Shown: in pieces, positions 49,814 to 59,589 of the stretch | How positions within the stretch are numbered: position 1 is the first letter of the stretch | How the letters are laid out: every line of letters begins with the position of its first letter | DNA from: Megaustenia siamemsis | Taxonomy: Eukaryota; Mollusca; Gastropoda; Stylommatophora; Ariophantidae | Length of the DNA stretch: 64,000 nt | Direction: 5' to 3' | Assembly: GCA_032433765.1 (NCBI GenBank) | Contig: JAVIAB010000041.1 | Location: 82,459,928-82,523,927 of the forward strand | Position numbers and translations under genes: made by a program | Notes under the pieces: model-generated | Seen by the model: the letters and a program-made list of their open reading frames with translations, nothing else | Databases searched by the model: none | Told to the model about the DNA's origin: nothing

Positions 49814-49930
49814 AGGCCTTCCTACACCCGTGCAAGACCACAGTCTGCTCTAGCAATTTTAAGTGCTGAAGTCGGAGGCAACCAGCCAAAAGGCGCACTA
49901 CAAAAATCAGGATGCCACGCACTCACGCCA

Positions 49931-50863
49931 ATGGGAAGCATGCCTATAACTGCAAATCGATATGGCACTCGCCCTGTGATGGACACTCAGGCAGGTGCAG
50001 CGCCGGGCCCTCAGCCTCGAAAGGGCCCAACCTATATTACTGGATGTCCTTCTCAATCGCTCTGTGGAGTCAGGGGGCGAGAGAATAGAGTTACTGGCCA
50101 ACCCAAAATAAGACCACTCAAAATAATGCACTGGAATGCTGAAGGCATCAACAGCAAAAGAGATGGGTACAGTAAAAAGATAGAATTAGAAAATATCCTG
50201 CATGAAGAACAAGTAAGCATATGCTGTTTGCAGGAAACCCATCTAAACAACGACATAGCCTTGAAGATTAGAGGATACCAGTGCTACCGATCTGACAGGA
50301 AAAACAGACAAAAGGGCGGAATACTGACTCTTGTAAGGAACAACATTAATGCATGTCAGATTGAAGTGTATATGGATGGGGCGGAATATCAAATACTGCA
50401 CCTCAGGACAGGAAATACAGACTTCCATCTACTTAACTATTACTGTCCGAGTGACCGCCCACTAGCACTAGACACAATTACATTAAAAGAAAGAATAATT
50501 GTATGTGGAGACTTTAACAGCCATTCACAGAGCTGGGGCTATGAAGATATGGACAAGAGAGGTGAAGAACTTGAAAATTGGCAGGATGACAATGGGCTTA
50601 TACTATTAAACCAGGCAACAGATCCACCAACATTCTATTCCAGATCATGGCATACCACATCTACACCAGACCTTGCTTTCCATTCACCAGACCTGGATTG
50701 GAATATCACACGTATTGTTGGGAAACAACTTGGAGGCAGCGACCACCGACCTGTCTTTTTAGTGGTGCAAAATGAGGCCGTCAGGGAGAGCAGCACTCTC
50801 TCTCCAGATGGAATTACAAAAAGGCAGACTGGAAAATGTATCAACATTACACCAGTGTACTGA
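49931..50863 (+). CDS. Retrotransposon polyprotein, N-terminal part: apurinic-like endonuclease
   Basis: The 310-codon frame encodes an EEP-family endonuclease that would nick target DNA to start target-primed reverse transcription. Visible motifs: MHWNAEGIN with N69, QETHL with E102, CGDFNSHS with D194 and N196, TPDLAF with D247, and SDHRPV with D271 and H272, in the expected order and spacing. Residues 1-60 precede the domain and have no recognised motif. The frame overlaps the downstream frame (from 50,836) in a different phase. The natural continuation RWNYKKADWKMY begins at 50,806 in the downstream frame, so the last ~20 codons here are out of frame. The switch lies between a stop at 50,773 and 50,806, around a CTCTCTCTC run. 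The true start may differ, but the leader is short. Confidence 0.85.
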   Translation: MGSMPITANRYGTRPVMDTQAGAAPGPQPRKGPTYITGCPSQSLCGVRGRENRVTGQPKIRPLKIMHWNAEGINSKRDGYSKKIELENILHEEQVSICCLQETHLNNDIALKIRGYQCYRSDRKNRQKGGILTLVRNNINACQIEVYMDGAEYQILHLRTGNTDFHLLNYYCPSDRPLALDTITLKERIIVCGDFNSHSQSWGYEDMDKRGEELENWQDDNGLILLNQATDPPTFYSRSWHTTSTPDLAFHSPDLDWNITRIVGKQLGGSDHRPVFLVVQNEAVRESSTLSPDGITKRQTGKCINITPVY

Positions 50864-53766
50864 CTAAAGATCTAAATACAGACAGAGACATCAACAAAAT
50901 AGTTGATGAATTCAGTAGACTAATAATACAAGCTGCCAGTGAAACAATACCCAGAGGGGCACGGAAACACTACAAACCATACTGGAATAGTGAACTAGAG
51001 CAACTGCACAATGACATGGAAACATCTCGAAAACAAGCAGAAAATAACCCCTGCCAGGAACACCACAATAACTATCAGCATGCTAAAGCCAAATTTCAAT
51101 GGGCTAAACTACAAGCCAGACGGAGAAGTTGGAAAGAGAAAACAGAGTACATGAATCTAGAACGAGACACAAGAAAAGTGTGGAAGCTTGTAAAACAGCT
51201 GAATGATGAGGGTACAGAAGGGAACACAAAAATTACACTGAAGAAGGATGGAAACATTCTAACAGGTAAACATGCAGCAAATCACTTTGCAGACTCCTTT
51301 GCAAATGACAACAATATTGAAATTAGCCTAGAGAAACGTCAAGAGACCCGTCTAAAACAACAAAATGCAAGACAAGAAGAGACTGCACATGAAGTCATGG
51401 AAATACCCATTACACAAAGAGAGCTAGAGCTGGCAATATCCAAATTAAAAATGAAAAAGTCACCAGGTAGTGATGGAGTGTCTAATGAAATGATTAAGAA
51501 CTTGGGAACTGCAGCTAAAGCAAAACTACTGCAGATCTACAACATTTGCTGGATCACAGGTAAAGTGCCACAGGCATGGAGAGAAGCAATTATGATACCA
51601 TTACTAAAGCCAGGAAAAGATGGTTCAATGACATCCAGCTATAGACCAATCAGCCTTACAAGCTGTTTGTGTAAAACAATGGAACGTATAATCAATCTCA
51701 GACTGCAGTGGTACCTGGAAAGTGAAAATCTCCTTGTCCCACAACAAGCAGGCTTTAGACAGTGTTACTCTACCGAAGATCAGGCAACCTATCTTTCCCA
51801 GGAAATTGAGGATGCGTTTCAAGAAAAGAAACTGGTACTAGCAGCATGGATAGACCTAAAGAAAGCATTTGATAAGGTATGGAAGGAAGGGCTTTTGAAG
51901 AAACTGAGAAATTATGGAGTAAATGGCAGGATGTACAAATGGGTCAAAGCATACCTGCATAACAGGAGAGCCAGAGTGCAACTGGATGGTCTTAAGAGTA
52001 AGAAGGTCTTACTGCGCCAGGGCGTTCCACAGGGAGGGGTACTATCTCCAACACTTTTTCTGATCTACATCAATGACCTAGTTACTGAACTACCACATGG
52101 TATCAAAGTGGCAATGTATGCAGATGACTTGGTAATGTGGTGCACAGAGGAGTATGCAACAGTGGCCTCCAAATTGTTACAAAGAGCTATGAATGCACTG
52201 AATTCATGGACAAATAGATGGTGTATCAGCATCAATACAGACAAATGCAGTACTACACTTTTCACTCTTTCCCCAAAACAAAAAGCAGGAGCCATCTATA
52301 TAAACAATGAGCCTGTGAAAGAAGACATACAGGCTACGTATCTCGGAGTTACATTTGATAACAAACTATCTTGGAAACAGCAGATAAATAAGGCAACCCA
52401 AAAAGCAAGGAGAAAATTGGCTATTCTAAGAAAGCTGTGTGGAACTACGTGGGGTGCGAGTGGGAAAATACTCAGTAAAGTTTACCAACAGAGTATACGC
52501 CCACATTTAGAATATGGATCATCTGCATGGTGTTCAGCATCAAACACCACACTTCAAGAACTGGATAAAGTACAAAACCAGGCACTTAGGGTCATCACAG
52601 GAGCAATGAAATCAACACCAATATTAGAGATGGAGAAATTGTGGAGGATACCAGCACTGAGAGAACGGAGGGACACAAAGGTGCTGATACAGGCAGAAAA
52701 ATTTGCTTGCATGCCGAGACATCCAATGAAGGACCGATTCCAAAATCTTGCATTGGGACGACTTAAGAGAAGCAGTTTTATCCACCAAGCCAAGCGTATT
52801 AGTAGACAAACACCAGACATGCCAAGAGCTGTTAACCCCCTACTGCCCATACCAGAACAGACTCCCTGGACAGAGGAATCTGGATTATCAGTTCAAATAC
52901 GGACAGAAGTGAAAGGAATAGTTGATAAAGAGGAACAGAATAGTCTACAGCGAAAAACAATAACTCTCAGTTTCCTGGATGAAGAATACCCACAAGACCT
53001 ATGGATTCGTGTGTATACAGATGGATCAGCACAGAATGCAGTAAAAAATGGGGGAGCAGGTGCATATATAGAATACCCAAATAACACTAGGGATATGAAT
53101 AAAATAGCAACAGGGAAATATTGTCACAATTATGATGCAGAAATACAAGCAATAAAGTTAGCAATAGAAAAACTGCTGAACATTAATCTTAGCCCGCAGC
53201 CTGTAGTGTTTTTGACAGATGCAAGATCAGTACTCCAGGCACTACAATCCAGAAAATTACCACATCTGCAGACCTTATTGACTGAACTCTGCAAGCACCA
53301 CAGGGTTGCCCTGCAGTGGATCCCATCTCACTGTGGAATACCAGGAAATGAGAAAGCAGATCAGTTGGCAAAGGAAGGTTCAACAGGCACACAACTAGAT
53401 ACACCTGTTACATACCATCATAAGAAACAGATAATCAAATCAATCAGAGGACCACAAGCCCCAAATCAGGATGCCTTTTATAATATGAATAGATATGAAC
53501 AAGTTATCATTATACGTCTCAGAACAGGACACAATCGACTCCATAGTCACATGTATACAAAATTCAAGATCGGCACCTCAACTACTTGTACATGTGGACA
53601 GGCGCCCCAGACTGCTGAACACATACTTCAAGACTGCACTGAATATAGTAGACTGAGGAAAATCCATTGGCCCATAGATACAACACTACAGACAAAACTA
53701 TATGGGCCACTGCAAGAATTACAAAAGACAGTAACATTTATACAGGAAACGACATTGCAGATATAG
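50806..53766 (+). CDS. Retrotransposon polyprotein, C-terminal part: reverse transcriptase, RNase H, CCHC-like tail
   Basis: From the ATG at 50,836 this is a 976-codon open frame; homology-like sequence already starts at 50,806. Residue numbers count from that ATG. The reverse transcriptase has the D340 block (DLKKAFDKVW), GVPQGGVLSPTLF and the catalytic YADD at 428-431. An RNase H domain follows, with TDGS (D729), YDAE (E769), FLTD (D795) and NEKADQLAKEG (D842), so all four metal-binding acids are kept. The end carries C918-x-C920-x8-H929-x4-C934, a zinc-knuckle-like motif common at the C-terminus of such proteins. The stop at 53,764-53,766 lies about 20 bases before the GATA tail. No internal stop occurs, so the copy is young. 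It would act with the endonuclease as one protein if the upstream frameshift were absent. Confidence 0.92.
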   Translation, partial: RWNYKKADWKMYQHYTSVLTKDLNTDRDINKIVDEFSRLIIQAASETIPRGARKHYKPYWNSELEQLHNDMETSRKQAENNPCQEHHNNYQHAKAKFQWAKLQARRRSWKEKTEYMNLERDTRKVWKLVKQLNDEGTEGNTKITLKKDGNILTGKHAANHFADSFANDNNIEISLEKRQETRLKQQNARQEETAHEVMEIPITQRELELAISKLKMKKSPGSDGVSNEMIKNLGTAAKAKLLQIYNICWITGKVPQAWREAIMIPLLKPGKDGSMTSSYRPISLTSCLCKTMERIINLRLQWYLESENLLVPQQAGFRQCYSTEDQATYLSQEIEDAFQEKKLVLAAWIDLKKAFDKVWKEGLLKKLRNYGVNGRMYKWVKAYLHNRRARVQLDGLKSKKVLLRQGVPQGGVLSPTLFLIYINDLVTELPHGIKVAMYADDLVMWCTEEYATVASKLLQRAMNALNSWTNRWCISINTDKCSTTLFTLSPKQKAGAIYINNEPVKEDIQATYLGVTFDNKLSWKQQINKATQKARRKLAILRKLCGTTWGASGKILSKVYQQSIRPHLEYGSSAWCSASNTTLQELDKVQNQALRVITGAMKSTPILEMEKLWRIPALRERRDTKVLIQAEKFACMPRHPMKDRFQNLALGRLKRSSFIHQAKRISRQTPDMPRAVNPLLPIPEQTPWTEESGLSVQIRTEVKGIVDKEEQNSLQRKTITLSFLDEEYPQDLWIRVYTDGSAQNAVKNGGAGAYIEYPNNTRDMNKIATGKYCHNYDAEIQAIKLAIEKLLNINLSPQPVVFLTDARSVLQALQSRKLPHLQTLLTELCKHHRVALQWIPSHCGIPGNEKADQLAKEGSTGTQLDTPVTYHHKKQIIKSIRGPQAPNQDAFYNMNRYEQVIIIRLRTGHNRLHSHMYTKFKIGTSTTCTCGQAPQTAEHILQDCTEYSRLRKIHWPIDTTLQTKLYGPLQELQKTVTFIQETTLQI

Positions 53767-53788
53767 ACAATGCTTCAGGCGAACGAAA

Positions 53789-53806
53789 GATAGATAGATA
53801 GATAGA
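53789..53806 (+). repeat. (GATA)n 3' tail of the retrotransposon
   Basis: GATAGATAGATAGATAGA ends the element where poly(A) might be expected. Short simple-repeat tails are usual for I-group and some other non-LTR elements. Confidence 0.8.
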
Positions 53807-54299
53807 TTCCAACTATAAATACATCTAATTGATCATTTCAACTATAAATACATCTAATTGATCATTCCAACTATAAATACATCTAATTGATCATTCCAAC
53901 TATAAATACATCTAATTGATCATTCCAACTATAAATACATCTAATTGATCATTCCAACAATAAACACAATCTAATTGATCATTCCAACTATACATACATC
54001 TAATTGATCATTCCAACTATAAATACATCTAATTGATCATTCCAGCTATAAATACAATCTAATTGATCATTCCAACTATAAATACATCTAATTGATCATT
54101 CCAACTATAAATACAATCTAATTGATCATTCCAACTATACATACATCTAATTGATCATTCCAACTATATATACATCTAATTGATCATTCCAACAATAAAT
54201 ACATCTAATTGATCATTCCAACAATAAATGCATCTAATTGATAATTCTAACTATAAATGCATCTAATTGATAATTCTAACTATAAATACATCTAATTGA
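53807..54299. repeat. 30-bp satellite, segment 2
   Basis: The array resumes with TTCCAACTATAAATACATCT. Its copies carry several variants: CAATCTAATT (one extra base), TATACATAC, AACAATAAATAC and, at the right end, the more diverged GATAATTCTAACTATAAATG. The first ten bases (53,807-53,816) are the right copy of the target-site duplication. Confidence 0.95.
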
Positions 54300-55120
54300 C
54301 GTCATTATGATGGCTGATCATATATCCCTGGACCGGCCATACGCTAATGATGAAAGGCAAAATGACGGAGGTTTGTTTATGACTTTGCAGCAGCGGAGTG
54401 ACTCCCTGAGTTTCATGTTAGTCAGGAGAGATGTTGTCTAGATTCAAGAGGGCTACTGTGAGATAGAGGGTAGGCATGTGAACTGGTTTATCATTTCACA
54501 AATTCATATTGCAGGGAGATCTTACAGTCTGTTGTATGATGTGCGACGGGGATAATCCGATGAATTGTGTTTCATATGTTCGGATTTGGAGTTAAAAATG
54601 ATGTCCTAACATCATCAAGCGCTATTCATTAAAAAAAATATGCTGATCATAATTTTCAGGAGGACTTGAAGTTCCGGTCAATATGGTGGATATGTGGCAG
54701 GAACCATTAAAGGCTGTGTCTGAAAAGTGTTCCTTGTTGCAGTTTCCTCATATTCCAAGTCCGGCTTGTTGCAGTTTCCTCATTTTCCAAGTCCGGTTTG
54801 TTGCAGTTTCCTCATGTTCCAAGTCCAGCTTGTTGCAGGAGCTACTGAGTTAAGTGTTCTGTGCACACCGTGAGCTGCGCGTTCAATATTCCGATTATTT
54901 ACGATGATATCGTATGACAGAGAACAGGTGACTGAGTTCACTTTCTGTGTGGTTACGCTGTATGTCTTATGATGTGTGCTGAGACTGCTATGATGGGGAC
55001 TACAGTTACCTTTCTTTGTTTGGGAGATGAGATATTAATTCGGATGATTCCACTGGCACAGGCGGTTGAGCAATTATGGATTTTAATTTGTTTGCAGTGA
55101 TACCGGGGCCATCCATAATC
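54300..55120. mobile_element. 821-bp insertion of unknown type in the 30-bp satellite
   Basis: Non-satellite sequence is bordered by near-identical satellite-derived 14-mers: ATACATCTAATTGA at 54,286-54,299 and ATACATCTAACTGA at 55,121-55,134. This suggests a target duplication. Its ends carry short imperfect inverted repeats: CATTATGATGGC near the left end, and GATTATGGATGGCC reading inward from the right. No transposase or other long open frame is present. It contains a 32-bp repeat at 54,730-54,840 and an A8 run at about 54,632. It could be a non-autonomous DNA transposon or an old single-copy segment; the call is tentative. Confidence 0.35.
54730..54840. repeat. 32-bp tandem repeat, about 3.3 copies
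   Basis: TTGTTGCAGTTTCCTCATNT plus TCCAAGTCCGGC starts at 54,734, 54,766, 54,798 and (partial) 54,830. Confidence 0.9.
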
Positions 55121-55147
55121 ATACATCTAACTGATCATTCCAACTAT
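55121..55147. repeat. 30-bp satellite remnant (segment 3)
   Basis: ATACATCTAACTGATCATTC plus CAACTAT is one satellite unit left between two insertions. Its last bases (55,139-55,147) are the left copy of the target duplication of the next element. Confidence 0.9.
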
Positions 55148-56418
55148 CATCATCATCGAGTGGGATCTCCGCAACGAAGGTTGCCTACCATGGAGCGCCA
55201 TTCTGCTCTGTCTCTTGCTTTGATGGTGCAGGTTGTCATAGGCTAATTTGTCCATATTTTGATGTTACTCGTCCATGTTACTCTTGGTCTGCCTCAGGCT
55301 CTTGCTTTGATGGTGCAGGTTGTCATAGGCTAATTTGTCCACATTTTGATGTTACTCATCCATGTTACTCTTGGTCTGCCTCTGCCTCTTTTACCTTGTA
55401 TTTTCCCCTCCAAAATTACTTTTAGTAGGCTGTTGTGTCTTTTAACATGGCCCAAAAATCGCATTTGTCTTGTTCTAATTGTATTTAGTAGTTCTCTTTT
55501 CATTTTTAGTTGTTTTAAGATTTTGTTGTTTATTTTCTTTTCCTTCCATCCAATTCAATCTATTCTTCTATATATCTACATTTCAAAGGCTTCAATTCTC
55601 TGTTCTGTTTTCTTTTCTAATGTCCATATTTCTGCACCATATAGGAATGTTGAGAAGATATAAATTTTGCTTTTCTTAGTTTTAGCCCTGGTGTTATTTG
55701 TTTTGATGTTAGTATGTTCTTCATGACATTAAAATAACTTTTTGCCATTTCTATTCTTTTGTTTATTTCAGTTTTACATTTTCCATCACGGGTTATAGTA
55801 TGTCCAAGGTAGTTGTAGTTCTGAACTGTCTCCAGGTCTATTCCTTCATCTTTGATATCCACTTGTAGGTTTTGAGAATTTTCTTTGTTTATGATCATAG
55901 TTTTAGTCTTTTTGATATTCATATCTAGTCCATATTTTTTGCTTGTTATGTTTATCACATTAAGCAATTGTTGTAGGTCTTTAGGATTTTCTGCTAGTAG
56001 TACAGTATCATCAGCATATCTTAGGTTATTGATTATCTTTCCATTAATGTTTAGGCCTGGCATCTCTATGATGTTTTTAAAGATTTGCTCAGTGTATGGA
56101 TTGAACAAGCTTGGTGGTAGGATGCATCCCTGTCTTACTTCACTTTTTATATCAATGGGTGTAGAGTTCTCTTTGTTATATTTTATTATTGCTGTTTGCT
56201 CCCAGTATAAATTGCATATTAGTCGTATGTCCATGTTATCTAGATGTATATCTTTTAGGCATACTGTAAGTTGTTTGTGGTGTAAAAGCTTTGGTGTAGT
56301 CTATAAAGCAGGCATATATTGGTTTGTTTACTTCTGTGTACTTTTCAATTAATGTTCTCATGCTGAATATGGCTTCTTTTGTCCCACTGTTATTCTTGAA
56401 TCCAAATTGTTGCTCGTC
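55148..56418 (-). pseudogene. RTE-like reverse transcriptase, C-terminal part, broken
   Basis: Beyond the TAA at 56,419 the protein continues in pieces: FGFKNNSGTKEAIFS and ACFIDYTKAF (the first catalytic Asp block), then a small deletion. A 205-codon frame follows (56,234-55,617) with QGCILPPSLFN, LRYADDTVLLAE and YNYLGHTITRDG. After further stops the C-terminal signature YGAEIWTLEKKTEQRIEAFEM and RGRGRPR-like segments are visible. The very end is intact: DRAEWRSMVGNLRCGDPTR followed by TGA. An 87-bp in-frame tandem duplication lies at 55,212-55,385. Confidence 0.82.
55212..55385. repeat. 87-bp tandem duplication inside the RTE-like element
   Basis: CTCTTGCTTTGATGGTGCAG starts at 55,212 and again at 55,299. 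The copies differ at a few sites (TCCATATT/TCCACATT, ACTCGTCC/ACTCATCC). As 87 is 29 codons, the duplication would have kept the frame. Confidence 0.9.
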
Positions 56419-58219
56419 TTATTCAGTATTGATTTTATTCTGAATCCTTCCTTGTATAACTTTTAGTAAAATTTTTGTTACCTGGCTCATTAGGCTTATT
56501 GTTCTGAAGTCACTGCATTCAACTGCACCATTCTTTTTAGGCAATGCAATGAAGGTTGATGTTTTTAGATCGTTTGGTATGTGTCCTGTATGGTATATGT
56601 CATTGCATTTGTCTGTGATCACTTCGACGCCAAACTCTTCTAGAGCCTGTATCATCTCTAACTGTATATTGTCAGGCCCTGCTGCTTTTCCCTTTTTCAT
56701 TGTTTTTATAGCTTTTTCTACTTCGGATTTCAGGATTTTATAGTTGTATGTACATTTTATGTCTGGCTTTTTGTCCCTTTCGTCATGAAATAATTCTGTT
56801 ATATATTCTTGCCATCTATCTATTATATCTTTGTTGTCTGATAGCATTCTTCCCTCTTTGTTTGCTATACATCCGATTCCTGTAGCTTTTTTGTCTTTAT
56901 TCATCATTCTCTTTATTTCTGTGTGCATCTCTCTTAGGTTTTGTTTACTTTCCATAGTTTCGATTTCTAGACATCTTTGGTTGAGCCAGTCTTCTTTTGC
57001 CTTTTTGCACATTCTCCGTATTTCATTGTCTATATCCTTGTATCTGGCAGTGTTTTTCGCTTGTCTTCTTTCTTCCATTTTTTCTAAGATTTTGTCAGTT
57101 ATCCATTTTTGATTTTTGTTACTTTCCTTTTTGGGCAAGGTGTTGCAGGATTCTTGCATGCTGTTTTTTATGCATTGCCATTTTGTTGTGACTTTTTCCT
57201 CAGGATTTTCTCTTCTGTACTGCTCAATCCCCTCTTCTAGTAGCTTCTGATATGTGTTCTTTACTTGTACAGTATAAGTTTCTTGTACATCTTTCTGGTT
57301 TAACGCTGTTATATCTATTGGTGTTGCTGCATTAGTTTTTTGTTTGTTTCTCTTTAATTTGATTTTCATTTTTATCATTACAGGATTGTGGTCTGAATTA
57401 ATATCTGCTCCTGGGTAGGTTTTGGCTTTCTTGACGCTGTTCTTGAATCTGTCTTTTATCATTATATAATCTATTTGATTTCTCTTCTTGTCTCCAGGGC
57501 TTTTCCATGTGTATAATTTCCTTTTCTCTTGCTCCAAGAAGGTGTTGCATATTATCAGTCTGTTTTCTTCGCAAAATTGTATTAATCTTTCTCCTCTGTT
57601 ATTTCTTTTTCCTAGACCATGATTTCCTATTATGGTTTTATATTTACCTTTTCCTACTTTAGCGTTCGTATCACCCATTATAATCAAGATGTCTGATGAT
57701 TTCACTTGCTTCATAACTGTGTTTAGATCTTCATAGTATGCCTCTATTTGTTCGTCTGTATAGTCTTGAGTAGGTGCGTATGTCTGTAATATTGCTATGT
57801 CGAATGGTTTTGCCTTCATTTTTAATAGTATATTCCTATCATTATATGTCAATTGAGTATTTATATATTTTTGTAGCTCTCGTTTTATTAGAATGCCTAC
57901 TCCTCTTTGATGTTCTTTTGTGTTTCCTGAATATATAAATGTATATTTATCGTCTTGTATGTATCCACTTTCCTTCCATCTTGTTTCCGATATTCCTAAG
58001 ATATCTATGTTTAGTCGTTCTGCTTCATTCCATAAGATTTTCTAGTTTTCCTTGTTGGTATAAGGTCCTAACATTCCATGTAGCTATTTTTAATTCGTTC
58101 TTAATACAGTAGTTAGAATTTCTCTCCATGGCTTTCTTTGGATTGTTACGTGATGAGGCTCCAATCTCTTTCACGATGGTCTGCGATTTCGCATTCTGAA
58201 AATGCCTCATGTGTACCAC
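56419..58219 (-). pseudogene. RTE-like endonuclease and N-terminal reverse transcriptase, frameshifted
   Basis: A 64-codon frame (58,219-58,025) opens with KIATWNVRTLYQQGKLEN, the first EEP strand. One frameshift at about 58,035 leads into a long frame whose first Met is at 57,852 but which is open from about 58,033 (with ISETRW as the catalytic Glu block). It shows MGDTNAKVG, KRNQIDYIM and DINSDHNPV, the remaining EEP motifs. It then continues into the reverse transcriptase start (KAAGPDNIQLEM, FIALPKKNGA, FRTISLMSQVTK). A TAA at 56,419-56,421 ends it within the reverse transcriptase. Confidence 0.85.
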
Positions 58220-58240
58220 ACACTTTGCTGTTTTCGCAAC

Positions 58241-58400
58241 TCCAACTATAAATACATCTAATTGATCATTCCAACTACTAAATACATCTAATTGATCATT
58301 CCAACTACTAAATACATCTAATTGATCATTCCAACGACTAAATATATCTAATTGATAATTCCAACTACTAAATACATCTAATTGATCATTTCAACTATTA
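58241..58400. repeat. 30-bp satellite, segment 4
   Basis: The array resumes as TCCAACTATAAATACATCTA, then changes to a 31-bp form with an extra base (CAACTACTAAATACATCTAA). It ends in a CT-rich stretch near 58,405-58,425. Confidence 0.93.
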
Positions 58401-58459
58401 AATCTCTTTCTCACTCTCTCTCTGCGATCAGGACTTAATCAGAGTAGGATTCCAGACCC

Positions 58460-58753
58460 TCACATGAAGTCAGCTGTCAGGTTAAGTGTGTTGATCGCCC
58501 CCACAGACAGAACAACACAATTAGAGTCTGCCAGATCCACTCTGATTGAACACCCGTTAAAATGTTGCACTGTGTTCTGCGCCAGTGGCCCAGTGCATCC
58601 GATTTCAGCCAGCATTTTATTCAAGTTTGCATTCCTTAGCCTTTGATTGTCCCCAATCTTCCTGCAAGGCAGCAGATGATCTTTTCTGTAGGGGGATTCT
58701 GCCCTTAGATGGTCGGCCCTCCCAGATTTACGAGCACCATCTGCCCGAGTCAC
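58460..58753 (-). other. Unrecognised 97-codon open frame
   Basis: A minus-strand frame with a varied, protein-like composition (segments NLNKMLAEIGCTGPLAQN and FNGCSIRVDLADSN) in single-copy sequence. I recognise no family. No strong donor follows, and the stop comes directly after TADFM. It could be a chance frame, a TE remnant or an exon. Confidence 0.2.
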
Positions 58754-58754
58754 T

Positions 58755-59550
58755 AGAGGTGACTAACACAGACATGCACACACAAAGATAGGAGATGTGA
58801 CCAACACAGACATGCACACAGCGATACGAGGCATGACTAACACTGACACACATCAAGATATATGAGATATGACTGACATAGACATGCACACACAAAGATA
58901 TGACACATGCCTAACATAGACATGCACACACAAAGATATGACACATGCCTAACATAGACATGCACACAAAGATATGAGATATGATCAACATAGACATGCA
59001 CACACAAAGATATGAGATATGACCAACATAGACATGCACACACAAAGATATGAGATATGACCAACAAAGACATGCACACACAAAGATATGAGATGTGACT
59101 AACATAGCCATGCACACACAAGGATATGAGATGTGACATACACAGACATGCACACACAAAGATATGAGATATGACTAACATAAACATGCACACACAAAGA
59201 TATGAGATATGACTAACATAAACATGCACACAAAGATATGAGATATCTAACCCTAACATGCACACACAGATATGACACATGACTAACACAGATACACACT
59301 AAGATATGAGATATGACTAAACACATACACACATAAAGATATGAGACATGATTAACACGGACACACCAAGATTTGAGATATGACTAACATGACACACACC
59401 AAGATATGAGCCATGGCCAGCACACACACACACACAAGCTAAGATATGAGCCATGGCTAGCACAAAAACACATCAATATATGAGATATGGCTTCACGGTA
59501 AAACACCAAGAAATGAACCATGTCCAGCACAGAAACACATTAAGGTATCC
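58755..59550. repeat. 38-bp minisatellite, about 19 copies, decaying to the right
   Basis: The unit GATATGAGATATGACCAACA plus TAGACATGCACACACAAA repeats. Well-kept copies lie at 58,860-59,240; flanking copies have substitutions and small indels. Minus-strand frames of 82 and 150 codons arise from the repeat. Confidence 0.93.
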
Positions 59551-59589
59551 ATATGTTTGGGTTTGTTGTAGTACTCTTCTTAACGTGGG

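Larger units (their letters stand above)
49741..53806 (+). mobile_element. Probably full-length I/Ingi-like non-LTR retrotransposon
   Basis: A 4,066-bp element is inserted in the 30-bp satellite. It starts with a potential HDV-like ribozyme at its first base and has a short 5' leader. It encodes an apurinic-type endonuclease, a reverse transcriptase with YADD, an RNase H with all four acidic residues and a C-terminal CCHC-like motif. It ends with a (GATA)n tail (53,789-53,806) only about 20 bases after the stop codon. Target-site duplications of 10 bp flank it. There is no separate ORF1, as in single-ORF Ingi-type elements; RNase H plus a simple-repeat tail fits the I group. The clade call is by architecture and would need a tree. 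One frameshift splits the coding region. Confidence 0.9.
55148..58240 (-). mobile_element. Decayed RTE/BovB-like non-LTR retrotransposon
   Basis: A 3.1-kb minus-strand element inserted in the 30-bp satellite. Its 3' end is a (GAT)n-like tail (CGATGATGATG, at 55,148-55,158 on the plus strand), with the stop codon TGA inside the tail. TCCAACTAT lies at both ends (55,139-55,147 and 58,241-58,249). The order is EEP endonuclease (from about 58,120), reverse transcriptase (YADD at about 56,005-56,018) and a C-terminal segment ending EWRSMVGNLRCGDPTR. There is no RNase H, as expected for RTE. Several frameshifts and stops show it is inactive. The 5' end lacks a visible ribozyme fold and may be truncated. 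Confidence 0.88.

Noticed and set aside
55346..57191. Plus-strand open frames of 64-155 codons opposite the RTE-like element
   Set aside because: They are antisense shadows of the minus-strand retrotransposon, low in complexity and Phe/Leu/Ser-rich.
58100..58240. Second HDV-like ribozyme at the 5' end of the RTE-like element
   Set aside because: I could not find a P1/P2 pairing of the required order in the minus-strand sequence at this end.
58837..59289. 150-codon cysteine- and histidine-rich minus-strand protein
   Set aside because: It is the 38-bp minisatellite read on the minus strand.
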